Shown here: one piece after another, positions 1 through 6,313 of the stretch
Numbering within the stretch: position 1 is the stretch's first letter
Layout of the letters: the number at the start of each line of letters is the position of its first letter
Assembly (NCBI GenBank): GCA_027858275.1
Contig: JAQIDA010000063.1
Location: forward strand, 1 to 10,778
Length of the DNA: 10,778 nt
Direction: 5' to 3'
DNA from: Candidatus Kapaibacterium sp.
Lineage (GTDB): Bacteria; Bacteroidota; Ignavibacteria; Kapaibacteriales; UBA2268
Notes under the pieces: model-generated
The model's input: only the letters and a program-made list of their open reading frames with translations
What the model was told of the DNA's origin: nothing
The model's database searches: none
Translations under genes and position numbers: made by a program

Positions 1-64
1 GAACAGTTTGTCCGTTCATTCGTTTTGTGGCATGTCGCCAATTTAAAGATTCGATTATATTCAT
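1..64 (-). CDS. Nitroreductase-family NAD(P)H-dependent oxidoreductase, N-terminal fragment
   Basis: Reading leftward from an ATG at 64-62, 21 codons stay open to the window edge and give NIIESLNWRHATKRMNG followed by QTV. The pattern 'LNWRxATKRMNG' is the characteristic N-terminus of FMN-dependent nitroreductase/NAD(P)H oxidoreductase proteins of the NfsB type, where the conserved Arg and the Lys-Arg lie near the flavin site. This family reduces nitro compounds or quinones in the cytosol using FMN and NAD(P)H. The reading frame stays open upstream of the ATG to about position 127, with a possible GTG at 112, but the similarity begins at the ATG, so that start is preferred. No clear Shine-Dalgarno is seen. 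The gene is divergent from glyS. Only the N-terminus is present, so the substrate cannot be guessed. The family call rests on a short but distinctive motif. Confidence 0.7.
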   Translation of the reverse strand, partial: MNIIESLNWRHATKRMNGQTV

Positions 65-179
65 TTTAATTTCATTTTCATAATATTCAACTCTAATTAC
101 TACGTTAGCCACGGCTAAATAATATTTTTAGTGTCTGTCTCCAATTAATATCTCGTTTTATCCCTTGAAATGCTTAATT

Positions 180-209
180 TTGCTGATGTTGAAACGAAAA
201 TAATATATT
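180..209 (+). promoter_or_regulatory. Weak candidate promoter for glyS
   Basis: TTGCTG at 180-185 and TATATT at 204-209 are separated by 18 bp and lie 26 bp before the glyS start codon. The -10 matches 5 of 6 consensus positions, but the -35 matches only the leading TTG. The rest of the 170-bp divergent region (65-234) is AT-rich. It shows no leader that I can recognise as a T-box or riboswitch. Confidence 0.25.
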
Positions 210-234
210 GTTAATCATAATTTCGGGATATTAA

Positions 235-1653
235 ATGTATAAACTGGAAACAATCATCTCATTGGCAAAGCACAGAGGCTTTGTTTTTCAGTCGTCAGAA
301 GTTTACGGCGGACTCAACGGATGTTGGGATTACGGTCCTCTCGGCGTAGAATTGCTCAAAAATTTAAAAAAAGAATGGTGGAAAGCAATGACTTATCGCG
401 ACGATGTGGTAGGTTTGGACGCCTCTATCCTTATGCACCCAAAAGTTTGGGAAGCCAGCGGTCATTTGACTCAATTCTCCGATCCGATGATCGATAACAA
501 AACAAGCAAAGCTCGCTATAGAGCAGATAACTTGATTGAAGAATTTATTCAGAAACTTCGCAAAAAGAAAAAAACAGACAAAGCAGATACACTCGAACAG
601 AAACTTGCCGAAGTCAAAGAATTATCAGGTTATTATGATTTGATAATTGAATACGGAATCGGCTGTCCGGTATCAGGTTCAAAGGAATGGACCGAAGTTC
701 GTAATTTTAATTTGATGTTCAAGACATTTCTCGGACCTCTGGAAGACAGCAAAAGCGTAGTATACTTACGTCCCGAAACAGCGCAGGGTATATTTGTAAA
801 TTTCAAAAACGTGATGGAAACAGCGCGGATGAAAGTTCCTTTTGGTATAGCTCAGATCGGCAAAGCATTCAGAAATGAAATCAATACGAAAAACTTCCTG
901 TTCAGAACTCGTGAATTCGAGCAAATGGAAATGCAATTCTTTGTAAAACCCGGTGACGACACTGAATGGTATGATTACTGGAAACAGACACGTCATGATT
1001 GGTATGTCACTATGGGAATGAATCCTGAATCAATTAAATTCAAAGATCATGATAAATTGGCTCATTATGCCAATCGCGCTGTTGATATTGAATATAATTT
1101 CCCGTTTGGTTGGGGCGAAATAGAGGGTATTCATTCAAGAACAGATTTCGATTTACAGGCACATCAAAAATTCTCGGGCAAAAAATTCGAATATGTTGAC
1201 ACCGTAAACAAAGACAGGTTTGTTCCTTTTGTTGTAGAAACATCAGGCGGAGTATCCCGTTCATTGATGGCCTTCCTGTGTGATGCTTATACGGAGGAAG
1301 AAATTACAAATGACAAAGGCAAAACTGAATCACGTACAGTTCTTAAATTTCATAAAAAATTAGCGCCGGTTACAGCAGCAGTTTTCCCGCTTGTTAATAA
1401 AAACGGAATGCCCGAAGCCGCACGCAAAATCTACGAAGATTTGCAAAAACATTTCAAAGTGCAGTACGACACATCCGGTGCAATAGGAAGACGTTACCGC
1501 CGTCAAGATGAGATAGGAACTCCTTTCTGTTTGACTGTAGACGGACAGACTCTCGAAGACGGTACAGTCACGGTTCGCGAACGCGATTCAATGCTGCAGG
1601 AAAGAGTAAACGGAGAAAACATTGTCAAATATATTTACGACAAAATGCTCTAA
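235..1653 (+). CDS. glyS: Glycine--tRNA ligase (single-chain, homodimeric type)
   Basis: A class II aminoacyl-tRNA synthetase that charges tRNA-Gly with glycine in the cytosol using ATP. It is the alpha2 (eukaryotic/archaeal-like) form, not the alpha2beta2 form split over glyQ and glyS. In the 472 residues, the N-terminus 'HRGFVFQSSEVYGG' is family-typical. Motif 1 surrounds HPKVWEASGH (68-77). Motif 2 runs from FRNE through FRTREFEQMEMQFF (212-236). Motif 3, with GGVSRSLMAF, lies at 338-347. The C-terminal anticodon-binding domain starts near LAPVTAAVFPL (376). The charged stretch 103-130 rich in Lys and Glu is a variable insertion. Length is slightly below the ~500 residues of many relatives, with nothing evidently missing. 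No strong Shine-Dalgarno precedes the ATG, but the start matches the family N-terminus. The next gene begins 24 bp downstream, which suggests co-transcription. Confidence 0.96.
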   Translation: MYKLETIISLAKHRGFVFQSSEVYGGLNGCWDYGPLGVELLKNLKKEWWKAMTYRDDVVGLDASILMHPKVWEASGHLTQFSDPMIDNKTSKARYRADNLIEEFIQKLRKKKKTDKADTLEQKLAEVKELSGYYDLIIEYGIGCPVSGSKEWTEVRNFNLMFKTFLGPLEDSKSVVYLRPETAQGIFVNFKNVMETARMKVPFGIAQIGKAFRNEINTKNFLFRTREFEQMEMQFFVKPGDDTEWYDYWKQTRHDWYVTMGMNPESIKFKDHDKLAHYANRAVDIEYNFPFGWGEIEGIHSRTDFDLQAHQKFSGKKFEYVDTVNKDRFVPFVVETSGGVSRSLMAFLCDAYTEEEITNDKGKTESRTVLKFHKKLAPVTAAVFPLVNKNGMPEAARKIYEDLQKHFKVQYDTSGAIGRRYRRQDEIGTPFCLTVDGQTLEDGTVTVRERDSMLQERVNGENIVKYIYDKML

Positions 1654-1677
1654 TGCATCTTGCCGTACAGGTAAGAA

Positions 1678-3342
1678 ATGAAATACAAGATTTCAATTAT
1701 TATATCGGTTGCGCTGTTGTTGTCATTTTTGACGACATACGCAACCGATTCTTATTATTACAAGGTCAACAAAGCTTTTGAAGTATTTGGTGAGTTTTTT
1801 CGAGAAATAACAACCAACTATGTAATTGATGTTGATCCTGAATACCTGATGAACAAAGGCATTGAAGGAATGCTTGCTGATCTTGATCCCTACACTGTCT
1901 ACATGAGCAAAGAAGAGACTGACGATATAGACATAATCACTAACGGTAAATATACAGGATTTGGTATCACTGTTGCCGAACGTGACAGTATGATTGCGAT
2001 TGTTGACATTATGGACGGCTTTTCGGCGCAAAGGACGGGGCTAAGAATCGGAGATCGCATCTATAGTATTAACTCTGAGAACATGGTCAACAAAACTCCG
2101 GCAGATCTTAGAAAATATTCTCGGGGGAAAATCGGTGAAAGCGTAAAAATGAGAATTCTCAGAGGTAAAATGTCAGATACGATTAATCTTGATCTGGCAA
2201 GAGAAGAAATCAAACTCAAGAATGTAACATGTGCCAAGATAATCGATGATCAATACGGATATATAAAAATTGAGAGATTCGCGCGTAAAACCGCGGCGGA
2301 AGTAAGAACCGCCCTATATAAATTCAAACGGCAAATCGAACTCAGGGGAGTAATAATTGATTTGCGCGACAATCCCGGCGGCTTGCTTGAAGCATCAGTA
2401 GAAGTCGCGGAAATATTCCTGCCTGTTAACAGTTTGATTGTTACTACGCGAGGCAGAGCTAACGGATACGGAAATGTAAGAGAATATAATTCTGTAATAG
2501 AACCGATGATGCCTGAAATACCGTTGGCGGTGTTGATTAACGGCGGCAGTGCAAGCGCATCGGAGGTTCTGGCGGGATGTTTTCAGGATCTCGACAGAGC
2601 TGTTGTGCTCGGTGAAACATCGTACGGGAAAGGCTTAGTACAAACAGTAGTGAGCTTGCCGCATGACAATTCACTAAAGATAACTACAGCGCGATACTAT
2701 ACTCCGTCCGGCAGATGCATACAAAAATATGAGTATCATGACAGAGAGAAACAGCAAATCGTCAAAGCTGACAGTATCGTGTTTTTGACAAGAGCAGGCA
2801 GGGAAGTTGTTGAAGCTCTCGGCATAATCCCTGATTCAGTTATTAAGGCCGAAGTTAATCCTAAAATACTCAATGAAATTACAAGCTCAGGAGTTCTGTT
2901 TGATTTTGCCTCGGACTATTGCACAGGTATTGATTCCCTTGAAGAAGATTTTGTCGTAAACAAAGTTATCTTGTCTATATTCCACAAATACTTATTGTCA
3001 GCAGATTTTATTGATATTACTGAAATCGGAAATAATCTCAGCAAATTAAGAGAGATTTCCTCAGACGGGGATTATTCCGAAGAAACAAGGAACGATATAA
3101 AACTTATCGGCGAGCAATTTAAAAAAGACGAGATAAGCCAAATCAAAAAACATGGCGTAAAACTGTCCAAGCTTCTTGATTATGAGATCAGCAGACGTTT
3201 TTTCTCACATAAAACTATGATGGAGAGAATCATTAGAACCGACGGTCTTGTCAAAACTGCTTCGGAATTACTCGGAGACCGGAAGTACAAAACTATACTT
3301 TCAATCAATCAAAAATCTGTTTTAGACGTTGATAATGATTAA
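1678..3342 (+). CDS. Exported S41-family C-terminal processing protease (CtpA/Prc-like)
   Basis: A serine protease with a Ser-Lys dyad that trims or degrades envelope proteins from their C-termini. An N-terminal hydrophobic stretch (5-20, after MKYK) followed by Y-A-T is a signal peptide or membrane anchor, so the enzyme acts outside the cytoplasm. Residues about 30-85 match the helical lead-in, including LDPYT at 69-73. A PDZ domain covers about 90-180 (GFGITV, then GLRIGDRI). The S41 catalytic core follows, with IDLRDNPGG at 227-235, GSASASEVLAG at 290-300 and ETSYGKGLVQT at 313-323. Ser293 and Lys318 are 25 residues apart, the spacing of the known Ser/Lys dyad in Prc and CtpA. The ~190 C-terminal residues after YYTPSGRCIQ (340-349) contain no motif I recognise, but a long tail is common in Bacteroidota relatives of ~550 residues. 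AGG at 1669-1671 is a plausible ribosome-binding site 6 bp before the ATG. The physiological target is unknown. Confidence 0.92.
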   Translation: MKYKISIIISVALLLSFLTTYATDSYYYKVNKAFEVFGEFFREITTNYVIDVDPEYLMNKGIEGMLADLDPYTVYMSKEETDDIDIITNGKYTGFGITVAERDSMIAIVDIMDGFSAQRTGLRIGDRIYSINSENMVNKTPADLRKYSRGKIGESVKMRILRGKMSDTINLDLAREEIKLKNVTCAKIIDDQYGYIKIERFARKTAAEVRTALYKFKRQIELRGVIIDLRDNPGGLLEASVEVAEIFLPVNSLIVTTRGRANGYGNVREYNSVIEPMMPEIPLAVLINGGSASASEVLAGCFQDLDRAVVLGETSYGKGLVQTVVSLPHDNSLKITTARYYTPSGRCIQKYEYHDREKQQIVKADSIVFLTRAGREVVEALGIIPDSVIKAEVNPKILNEITSSGVLFDFASDYCTGIDSLEEDFVVNKVILSIFHKYLLSADFIDITEIGNNLSKLREISSDGDYSEETRNDIKLIGEQFKKDEISQIKKHGVKLSKLLDYEISRRFFSHKTMMERIIRTDGLVKTASELLGDRKYKTILSINQKSVLDVDND

Positions 3343-3465
3343 CTGTCTTAGATGGTTTTTTCTAAAAAACTAATAAATTTGGCAATTGCTTATTGCTGAC
3401 CACAATACAGAATTTTATCTTTCGTCGTGTAGTCTGTTTCGTAGGTTGAAACAATCAAAATAAAA

Positions 3466-3502
3466 TTGATCAAAACAATAAACATAAATATCATAATATA
3501 AT
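3466..3502 (+). promoter_or_regulatory. Candidate promoter for rpoD
   Basis: TTGATC (3466-3471) and TATCAT (3489-3494) are separated by 17 bp, an orthodox sigma70-like arrangement. It would start transcription near 3501 and leave a leader of about 42 nt before the sigma factor ATG. A perfect TATAAT at 3497-3502 lies just downstream, but nothing resembling a -35 is at the matching distance. The rest of the gap (3343-3465) is AT-rich and shows no gene. Confidence 0.45.
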
Positions 3503-3539
3503 GGATTATTATCATGATTTTTTCACAAGCCGAGGGTAG
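3501..3539 (+). other. Possible 12-codon leader ORF before rpoD
   Basis: An ATG at 3501 opens 12 codons (MDYYHDFFTSRG) ending in TAG at 3537-3539, three bases before the sigma factor ATG. The ORF runs through the rpoD Shine-Dalgarno GAGGG (3532-3536), so its translation would compete with or be coupled to rpoD initiation. It has no clear ribosome-binding site of its own. If transcription starts near 3501 it would sit at the extreme 5' end of the transcript. This may be chance. Confidence 0.15.
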
Positions 3540-3542
3540 TGC

Positions 3543-4403
3543 ATGAGAATTACTAAACAATATACAAATCGTGAATCTCAATCACTTGATAAGTACCTTC
3601 AGGAAATAGGACGAGTTGAGCTCCTCAAACCAAATGATGAAATTGTTCTTGCCCAAGCGATCAAAAAAGGCGGATTCCTCGGAAATCAAGCTTTGGAAAG
3701 ACTCGTTAAAGCAAATCTTCGCTTCGTCGTTTCGGTTGCTAAGCAGTATCAGAATCAAGGGCTGTCGCTCGGCGATCTGATCAATGAGGGCAATCTTGGG
3801 CTTATAAAAGCTGCCAAGCGTTTTGATGAAACACGAGGTTTTAAATTTATCTCTTATGCCGTATGGTGGATTCGTCAATCAATCTTACAGGCTCTTGCCG
3901 AACAGTCGAGAATAGTCAGATTGCCGCTCAACAGAGTCGGTGCTTTGAATAAAATCGGCAAAAAATTCAGCGAGCTTGAACAAAAATACGAACGTGAACC
4001 TACCGCTGCGGAAATCGCGGAACAGCTCGAAATGAGCGTTCCCGAAATAGCTGAAACTATCAAAATATCAGGTCGTCACTTATCTGTTGACGCTCCTTTC
4101 GTTCAGGGCGAGGACAATCGTTTACTCGATATTTTGCCCAACGAAATGCAGCCGCCGCCCGATTCCGAATTGATTCGTGAATCATTGCGTGTGGAAGTAA
4201 AACAGGTGTTGACAACTCTTTCTCAAAGAGAAGCCGAAGTTATCAGATACTATTTTGGTCTGGACGGACAGTGCTTAACTCTTGAGGAAATTGGCGAAAA
4301 ATTCAATCTTACACGCGAACGTGTACGCCAAATAAAAGAAAAAGCTATTCGCAGATTGCGTCACGCGTCTCGATCAAAAGCTTTGAGAACCTATTTGGGT
4401 TGA
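3543..4403 (+). CDS. rpoD: RNA polymerase primary sigma factor, short RpoD/SigA type
   Basis: The sigma70-family housekeeping factor, which directs RNA polymerase core to promoters. The 286 residues lack region 1.1, as in Bacteroidota/Chlorobiota primary sigma factors, and begin directly with region 1.2 (SLDKYLQEIGRVELL, 14-28). Region 2 covers about 54-124, with LRFVVSVAKQYQNQGLSLGDLINEGN (core binding) and the melting and -10 helix FISYAVWWIRQSILQALAEQSR. Region 3 covers about 125-205. Region 4 covers about 222-275, with the helix-turn-helix LTLEEIGEKFNLTRERVRQIKEKAIRRLR contacting the -35. By alignment, the E. coli sigma70 -10-reading residue Gln437 is kept (Gln112), while Thr440 is replaced by Leu115, the Bacteroidota-like state. 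A strong Shine-Dalgarno GAGGG (3532-3536) lies 6 bp before the ATG and fixes the start. The gene appears monocistronic: a 200-bp gap lies in front and an intrinsic terminator behind. Confidence 0.95.
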   Translation: MRITKQYTNRESQSLDKYLQEIGRVELLKPNDEIVLAQAIKKGGFLGNQALERLVKANLRFVVSVAKQYQNQGLSLGDLINEGNLGLIKAAKRFDETRGFKFISYAVWWIRQSILQALAEQSRIVRLPLNRVGALNKIGKKFSELEQKYEREPTAAEIAEQLEMSVPEIAETIKISGRHLSVDAPFVQGEDNRLLDILPNEMQPPPDSELIRESLRVEVKQVLTTLSQREAEVIRYYFGLDGQCLTLEEIGEKFNLTRERVRQIKEKAIRRLRHASRSKALRTYLG

Positions 4404-4446
4404 TGATTAGTCCGGTTCAAATAATGATATTTATTTGAATTATTTG

Positions 4447-4476
4447 TTGAATTCATCCGATGACTTTGGATATAAT
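4447..4476 (+). promoter_or_regulatory. Candidate lipA promoter interleaved with the rpoD terminator
   Basis: TTGAAT at 4447-4452 and a perfect TATAAT at 4471-4476 are 18 bp apart. The -10 sits in the loop of the rpoD terminator hairpin (arms 4454-4464 and 4483-4493). The start point would fall near 4482-4484. The lipA transcript would therefore carry only the 3' arm and T-run of the terminator, and then the 28-bp palindrome. A good consensus match and a suitable position support it. It is untested. Confidence 0.45.
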
Positions 4477-4501
4477 CAAAATGTCATCGGATGTTTTTTT
4501 T
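4454..4501 (+). terminator. Intrinsic terminator of rpoD
   Basis: CATCCGATGAC (4454-4464) and its exact reverse complement GTCATCGGATG (4483-4493) form a perfect 11-bp stem with an 18-nt loop. A run of eight T follows at once (4494-4501). It lies 50 bp after the rpoD stop codon. The loop is long for a terminator and contains a TATAAT that may be the -10 of the next gene. Confidence 0.88.
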
Positions 4502-4522
4502 GTTTAATAGATTTACCATTTT

Positions 4523-4550
4523 TGAACAAGGGAGCATGCTCCCTTGTTCA
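4523..4550. repeat. Perfect 28-bp palindrome upstream of lipA
   Basis: The half-site TGAACAAGGGAGCA (4523-4536) is followed directly by its exact reverse complement TGCTCCCTTGTTCA (4537-4550). In RNA it would fold into a 12-bp hairpin with a CATG tetraloop. It ends at the A of an AGGAG sequence (4550-4554) and 24 bp before the lipA start. No T-run follows, so it is not an intrinsic terminator. It could be an operator, an RNA hairpin controlling lipA translation, an RNA-processing site or a copy of a dispersed genomic palindrome. Confidence 0.9.
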
Positions 4551-4574
4551 GGAGAAGAACAATCAGGAAGAATA

Positions 4575-5462
4575 ATGACCAATATATCTACAGAAAAGAA
4601 TAAATCGCGACCGGAAAGACGACCGGAATGGTTGAAAATTAAAACTCCCGGTGGCAAAAACTTTTCTAAAATAAAAACTATGATGCGCTCCAAATCTCTT
4701 CACACTGTCTGTGAAGCGGCGAGGTGTCCTAATATTAGTGAATGTTGGAGTTGCGGAACGGCAACATTTATGGTGCTCGGCGACCAATGTTCAAGATCAT
4801 GTCGATTTTGCGCTATAAAAACAGCCGATCCGTATACGCCCGATCCCGATGAACCTTCAAAAGTAGCTGAATCCGTGAAGATGATGAAATTGCGTCATGC
4901 CGTAATCACCTCTGTTACTCGCGACGACCTGCCCGACGGCGGCTCAACTTTCTGGGCAATCTTAATTAAGAAAGTCAGAGAAGTCAATCCGGATACAACT
5001 ATAGAAGTGCTGATTCCGGATTTCAACGGCGAACATAGCGATATTATGAAAATCATTAACGCGAATCCGGATATTCTCAATCACAATATCGAAACAGTTC
5101 CGAGAATTTATTCTAAAGTTAGACCTCAAGCGGATTATCAACAGTCTCTCGATCTGCTGAAATTAGCCGCTGAAAAGGGCATGAGAACAAAATCCGGAAT
5201 AATGGTAGGACTTGGCGAAGAAAAAGCGGAAGTTATTGAAGTTATGAAGGACCTCCGGGCGGTCGGCGTAAAGATACTGACTATAGGCCAATATCTTCAG
5301 CCTAACAAAGAATTATTGCCCGTCAGTCGATTTGTACATCCCGACGAGTTTGCTGAATATCGCGAGGCAGGCCTTGCCATGGGTTTTGAGCATGTTGAAT
5401 CAGCTCCCTTGGTTCGAAGCTCATATCATGCTGATAATCACGTAGAACGCAAAGATGTGTGA
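4575..5462 (+). CDS. lipA: Lipoyl synthase (radical SAM)
   Basis: Inserts two sulfur atoms at C6 and C8 of octanoyl groups bound to carrier domains of 2-oxoacid dehydrogenases and the glycine cleavage H protein, the last step of lipoate synthesis. In the 295 residues, the auxiliary 4Fe-4S cluster Cys set is C46-x4-C51-x5-C57. The radical SAM cluster CxxxCxxC is C71, C75, C78 (CSRSCRFC). The C-terminal RSSY motif (281-284), whose serine ligates the auxiliary cluster, is present, so all known key residues are intact. The frame is open back to 4491, but that extension reads through the rpoD terminator and the palindrome. The ATG at 4575 is preceded by AGGAAG (4565-4570) and gives the normal family N-terminus. 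The TGA stop overlaps the next gene by 8 bp, indicating translational coupling. No lipB or lplA is in the window. Confidence 0.95.
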   Translation: MTNISTEKNKSRPERRPEWLKIKTPGGKNFSKIKTMMRSKSLHTVCEAARCPNISECWSCGTATFMVLGDQCSRSCRFCAIKTADPYTPDPDEPSKVAESVKMMKLRHAVITSVTRDDLPDGGSTFWAILIKKVREVNPDTTIEVLIPDFNGEHSDIMKIINANPDILNHNIETVPRIYSKVRPQADYQQSLDLLKLAAEKGMRTKSGIMVGLGEEKAEVIEVMKDLRAVGVKILTIGQYLQPNKELLPVSRFVHPDEFAEYREAGLAMGFEHVESAPLVRSSYHADNHVERKDV

Positions 5463-6237
5463 CAGCAAAAAAATAAAGATCACAGTACTGGGCAGCGGAA
5501 CCTCTTCGGGAGTTCCGACTATCGGCTGTGACTGTCCCGTTTGTACTTCTGACGACTCGCATGACAAGCGTTTGAGATCCTCAATTCTGGTTGAATCTGC
5601 TACTACAAGAGTGTTGATTGATACATCTCCCGACTTCCGACAGCAAATGCTCAGGCATAATATTAAAAGCTTAGATGCCGTGTTGTTTACTCATTCACAC
5701 TTCGATCATATCGGAGGATTTGACGATATCCGAGCGATTAATTATCATACTCACCGTCCCTTGCCCATATATTTGAATGAAGTGACACTCGAAAACCTCA
5801 AACGAACATTCTATTATTCTTTTGAGCAACCGGAACAACTCGGCGGCGATGTTCCGATGGTTGAGATCAATATCATCAATGACAGATCCTTTCGAATCGG
5901 CGATATTGATATTACTCCGATTAAATTGCTGCATGGAAAAATGCATGTACTCGGTTATCGTATCAATGACTTCGCTTATTGTGTTGATACAAATAATATA
6001 CCCGATGAATCTTATGCTAAACTTAAAAATCTTGAAGTCTTGATTATCGACGCTTTGAGATATACTACACATCCAACTCACTTTTCAGTCGCGGAAGCTT
6101 TGTCTGAGATTGAAAAAATAAAACCTCAACAATCGTATTTGACTCATATTGCGCATCAGATTATGCACAGTGATCTAGACAAGAAACTCCCGGGAAATAC
6201 CAATATCTCCTTTGATGGTTTGCAAATTCAGGTATAA
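5455..6237 (+). CDS. PhnP-like metallo-beta-lactamase-fold hydrolase
   Basis: A soluble MBL-fold metallohydrolase of 260 residues. The N-terminus GSGTSSGVPTIGCDCPVC (13-30) carries a CxCxxC set at C25, C27 and C30, which in PhnP (a cyclic phosphodiesterase) helps bind a structural zinc. The MBL active-site signature THSHFDHIGG gives H80, H82, D84 and H85. Further likely metal ligands are H160 (LLHGK), D178 (YCVDT) and H231 (LTHIAH). HPTHFSVAEAL (206-216) also matches the PhnP-type family. The fold and metal sites are clear, but the substrate is not. A cyclic nucleotide or phosphodiester is likely, and nothing here indicates phosphonate use. The ATG lies inside lipA (8-bp overlap) without a good Shine-Dalgarno of its own, so translation is probably coupled to lipA. 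No signal peptide is seen. Confidence 0.85.
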   Translation: MCDSKKIKITVLGSGTSSGVPTIGCDCPVCTSDDSHDKRLRSSILVESATTRVLIDTSPDFRQQMLRHNIKSLDAVLFTHSHFDHIGGFDDIRAINYHTHRPLPIYLNEVTLENLKRTFYYSFEQPEQLGGDVPMVEINIINDRSFRIGDIDITPIKLLHGKMHVLGYRINDFAYCVDTNNIPDESYAKLKNLEVLIIDALRYTTHPTHFSVAEALSEIEKIKPQQSYLTHIAHQIMHSDLDKKLPGNTNISFDGLQIQV

Positions 6238-6238
6238 T
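6212..6238 (+). promoter_or_regulatory. Candidate promoter for the symporter gene
   Basis: A perfect TATAAT (6233-6238) spans the stop codon of the upstream hydrolase gene, and TTGATG (6212-6217) lies 15 bp before it. The spacing is short of the 17-bp optimum. The leader would be about 70 nt. No terminator is seen in the 76-bp gap, so read-through from the lipA unit is equally possible. Confidence 0.3.
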
Positions 6239-6313
6239 TCATTATTATTGATTTTTGCGAACAAACTGAAAATATTTTGAATTTCTCATCTATCCCAAAA
6301 TCTGAAAAACAAT

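Noticed and set aside
2698..3342. The S41 protease C-terminal tail as a separate or fused domain
   Set aside because: The frame is continuous, and tails of this length are usual in Bacteroidota relatives of ~550 residues. It is therefore not treated as a fusion.
3348..3370. Possible terminator after the S41 protease (TTAGA/TCTAA and GTTTTTT/AAAAAAC arms)
   Set aside because: The arms are short, A/T only, or separated by too small a loop. No stable stem followed by a T-run can be drawn.
4491..4574. N-terminal extension of lipA to an ATG at 4491
   Set aside because: The extra 28 codons run through the rpoD terminator T-run and the 28-bp palindrome and have no family similarity. The ATG at 4575 has AGGAAG in front and gives the usual LipA N-terminus.
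5695..6081. A 128-codon minus-strand reading frame opposite the MBL hydrolase
   Set aside because: It is the antisense shadow of a gene whose metal-binding motifs are all intact, and it has no independent support.
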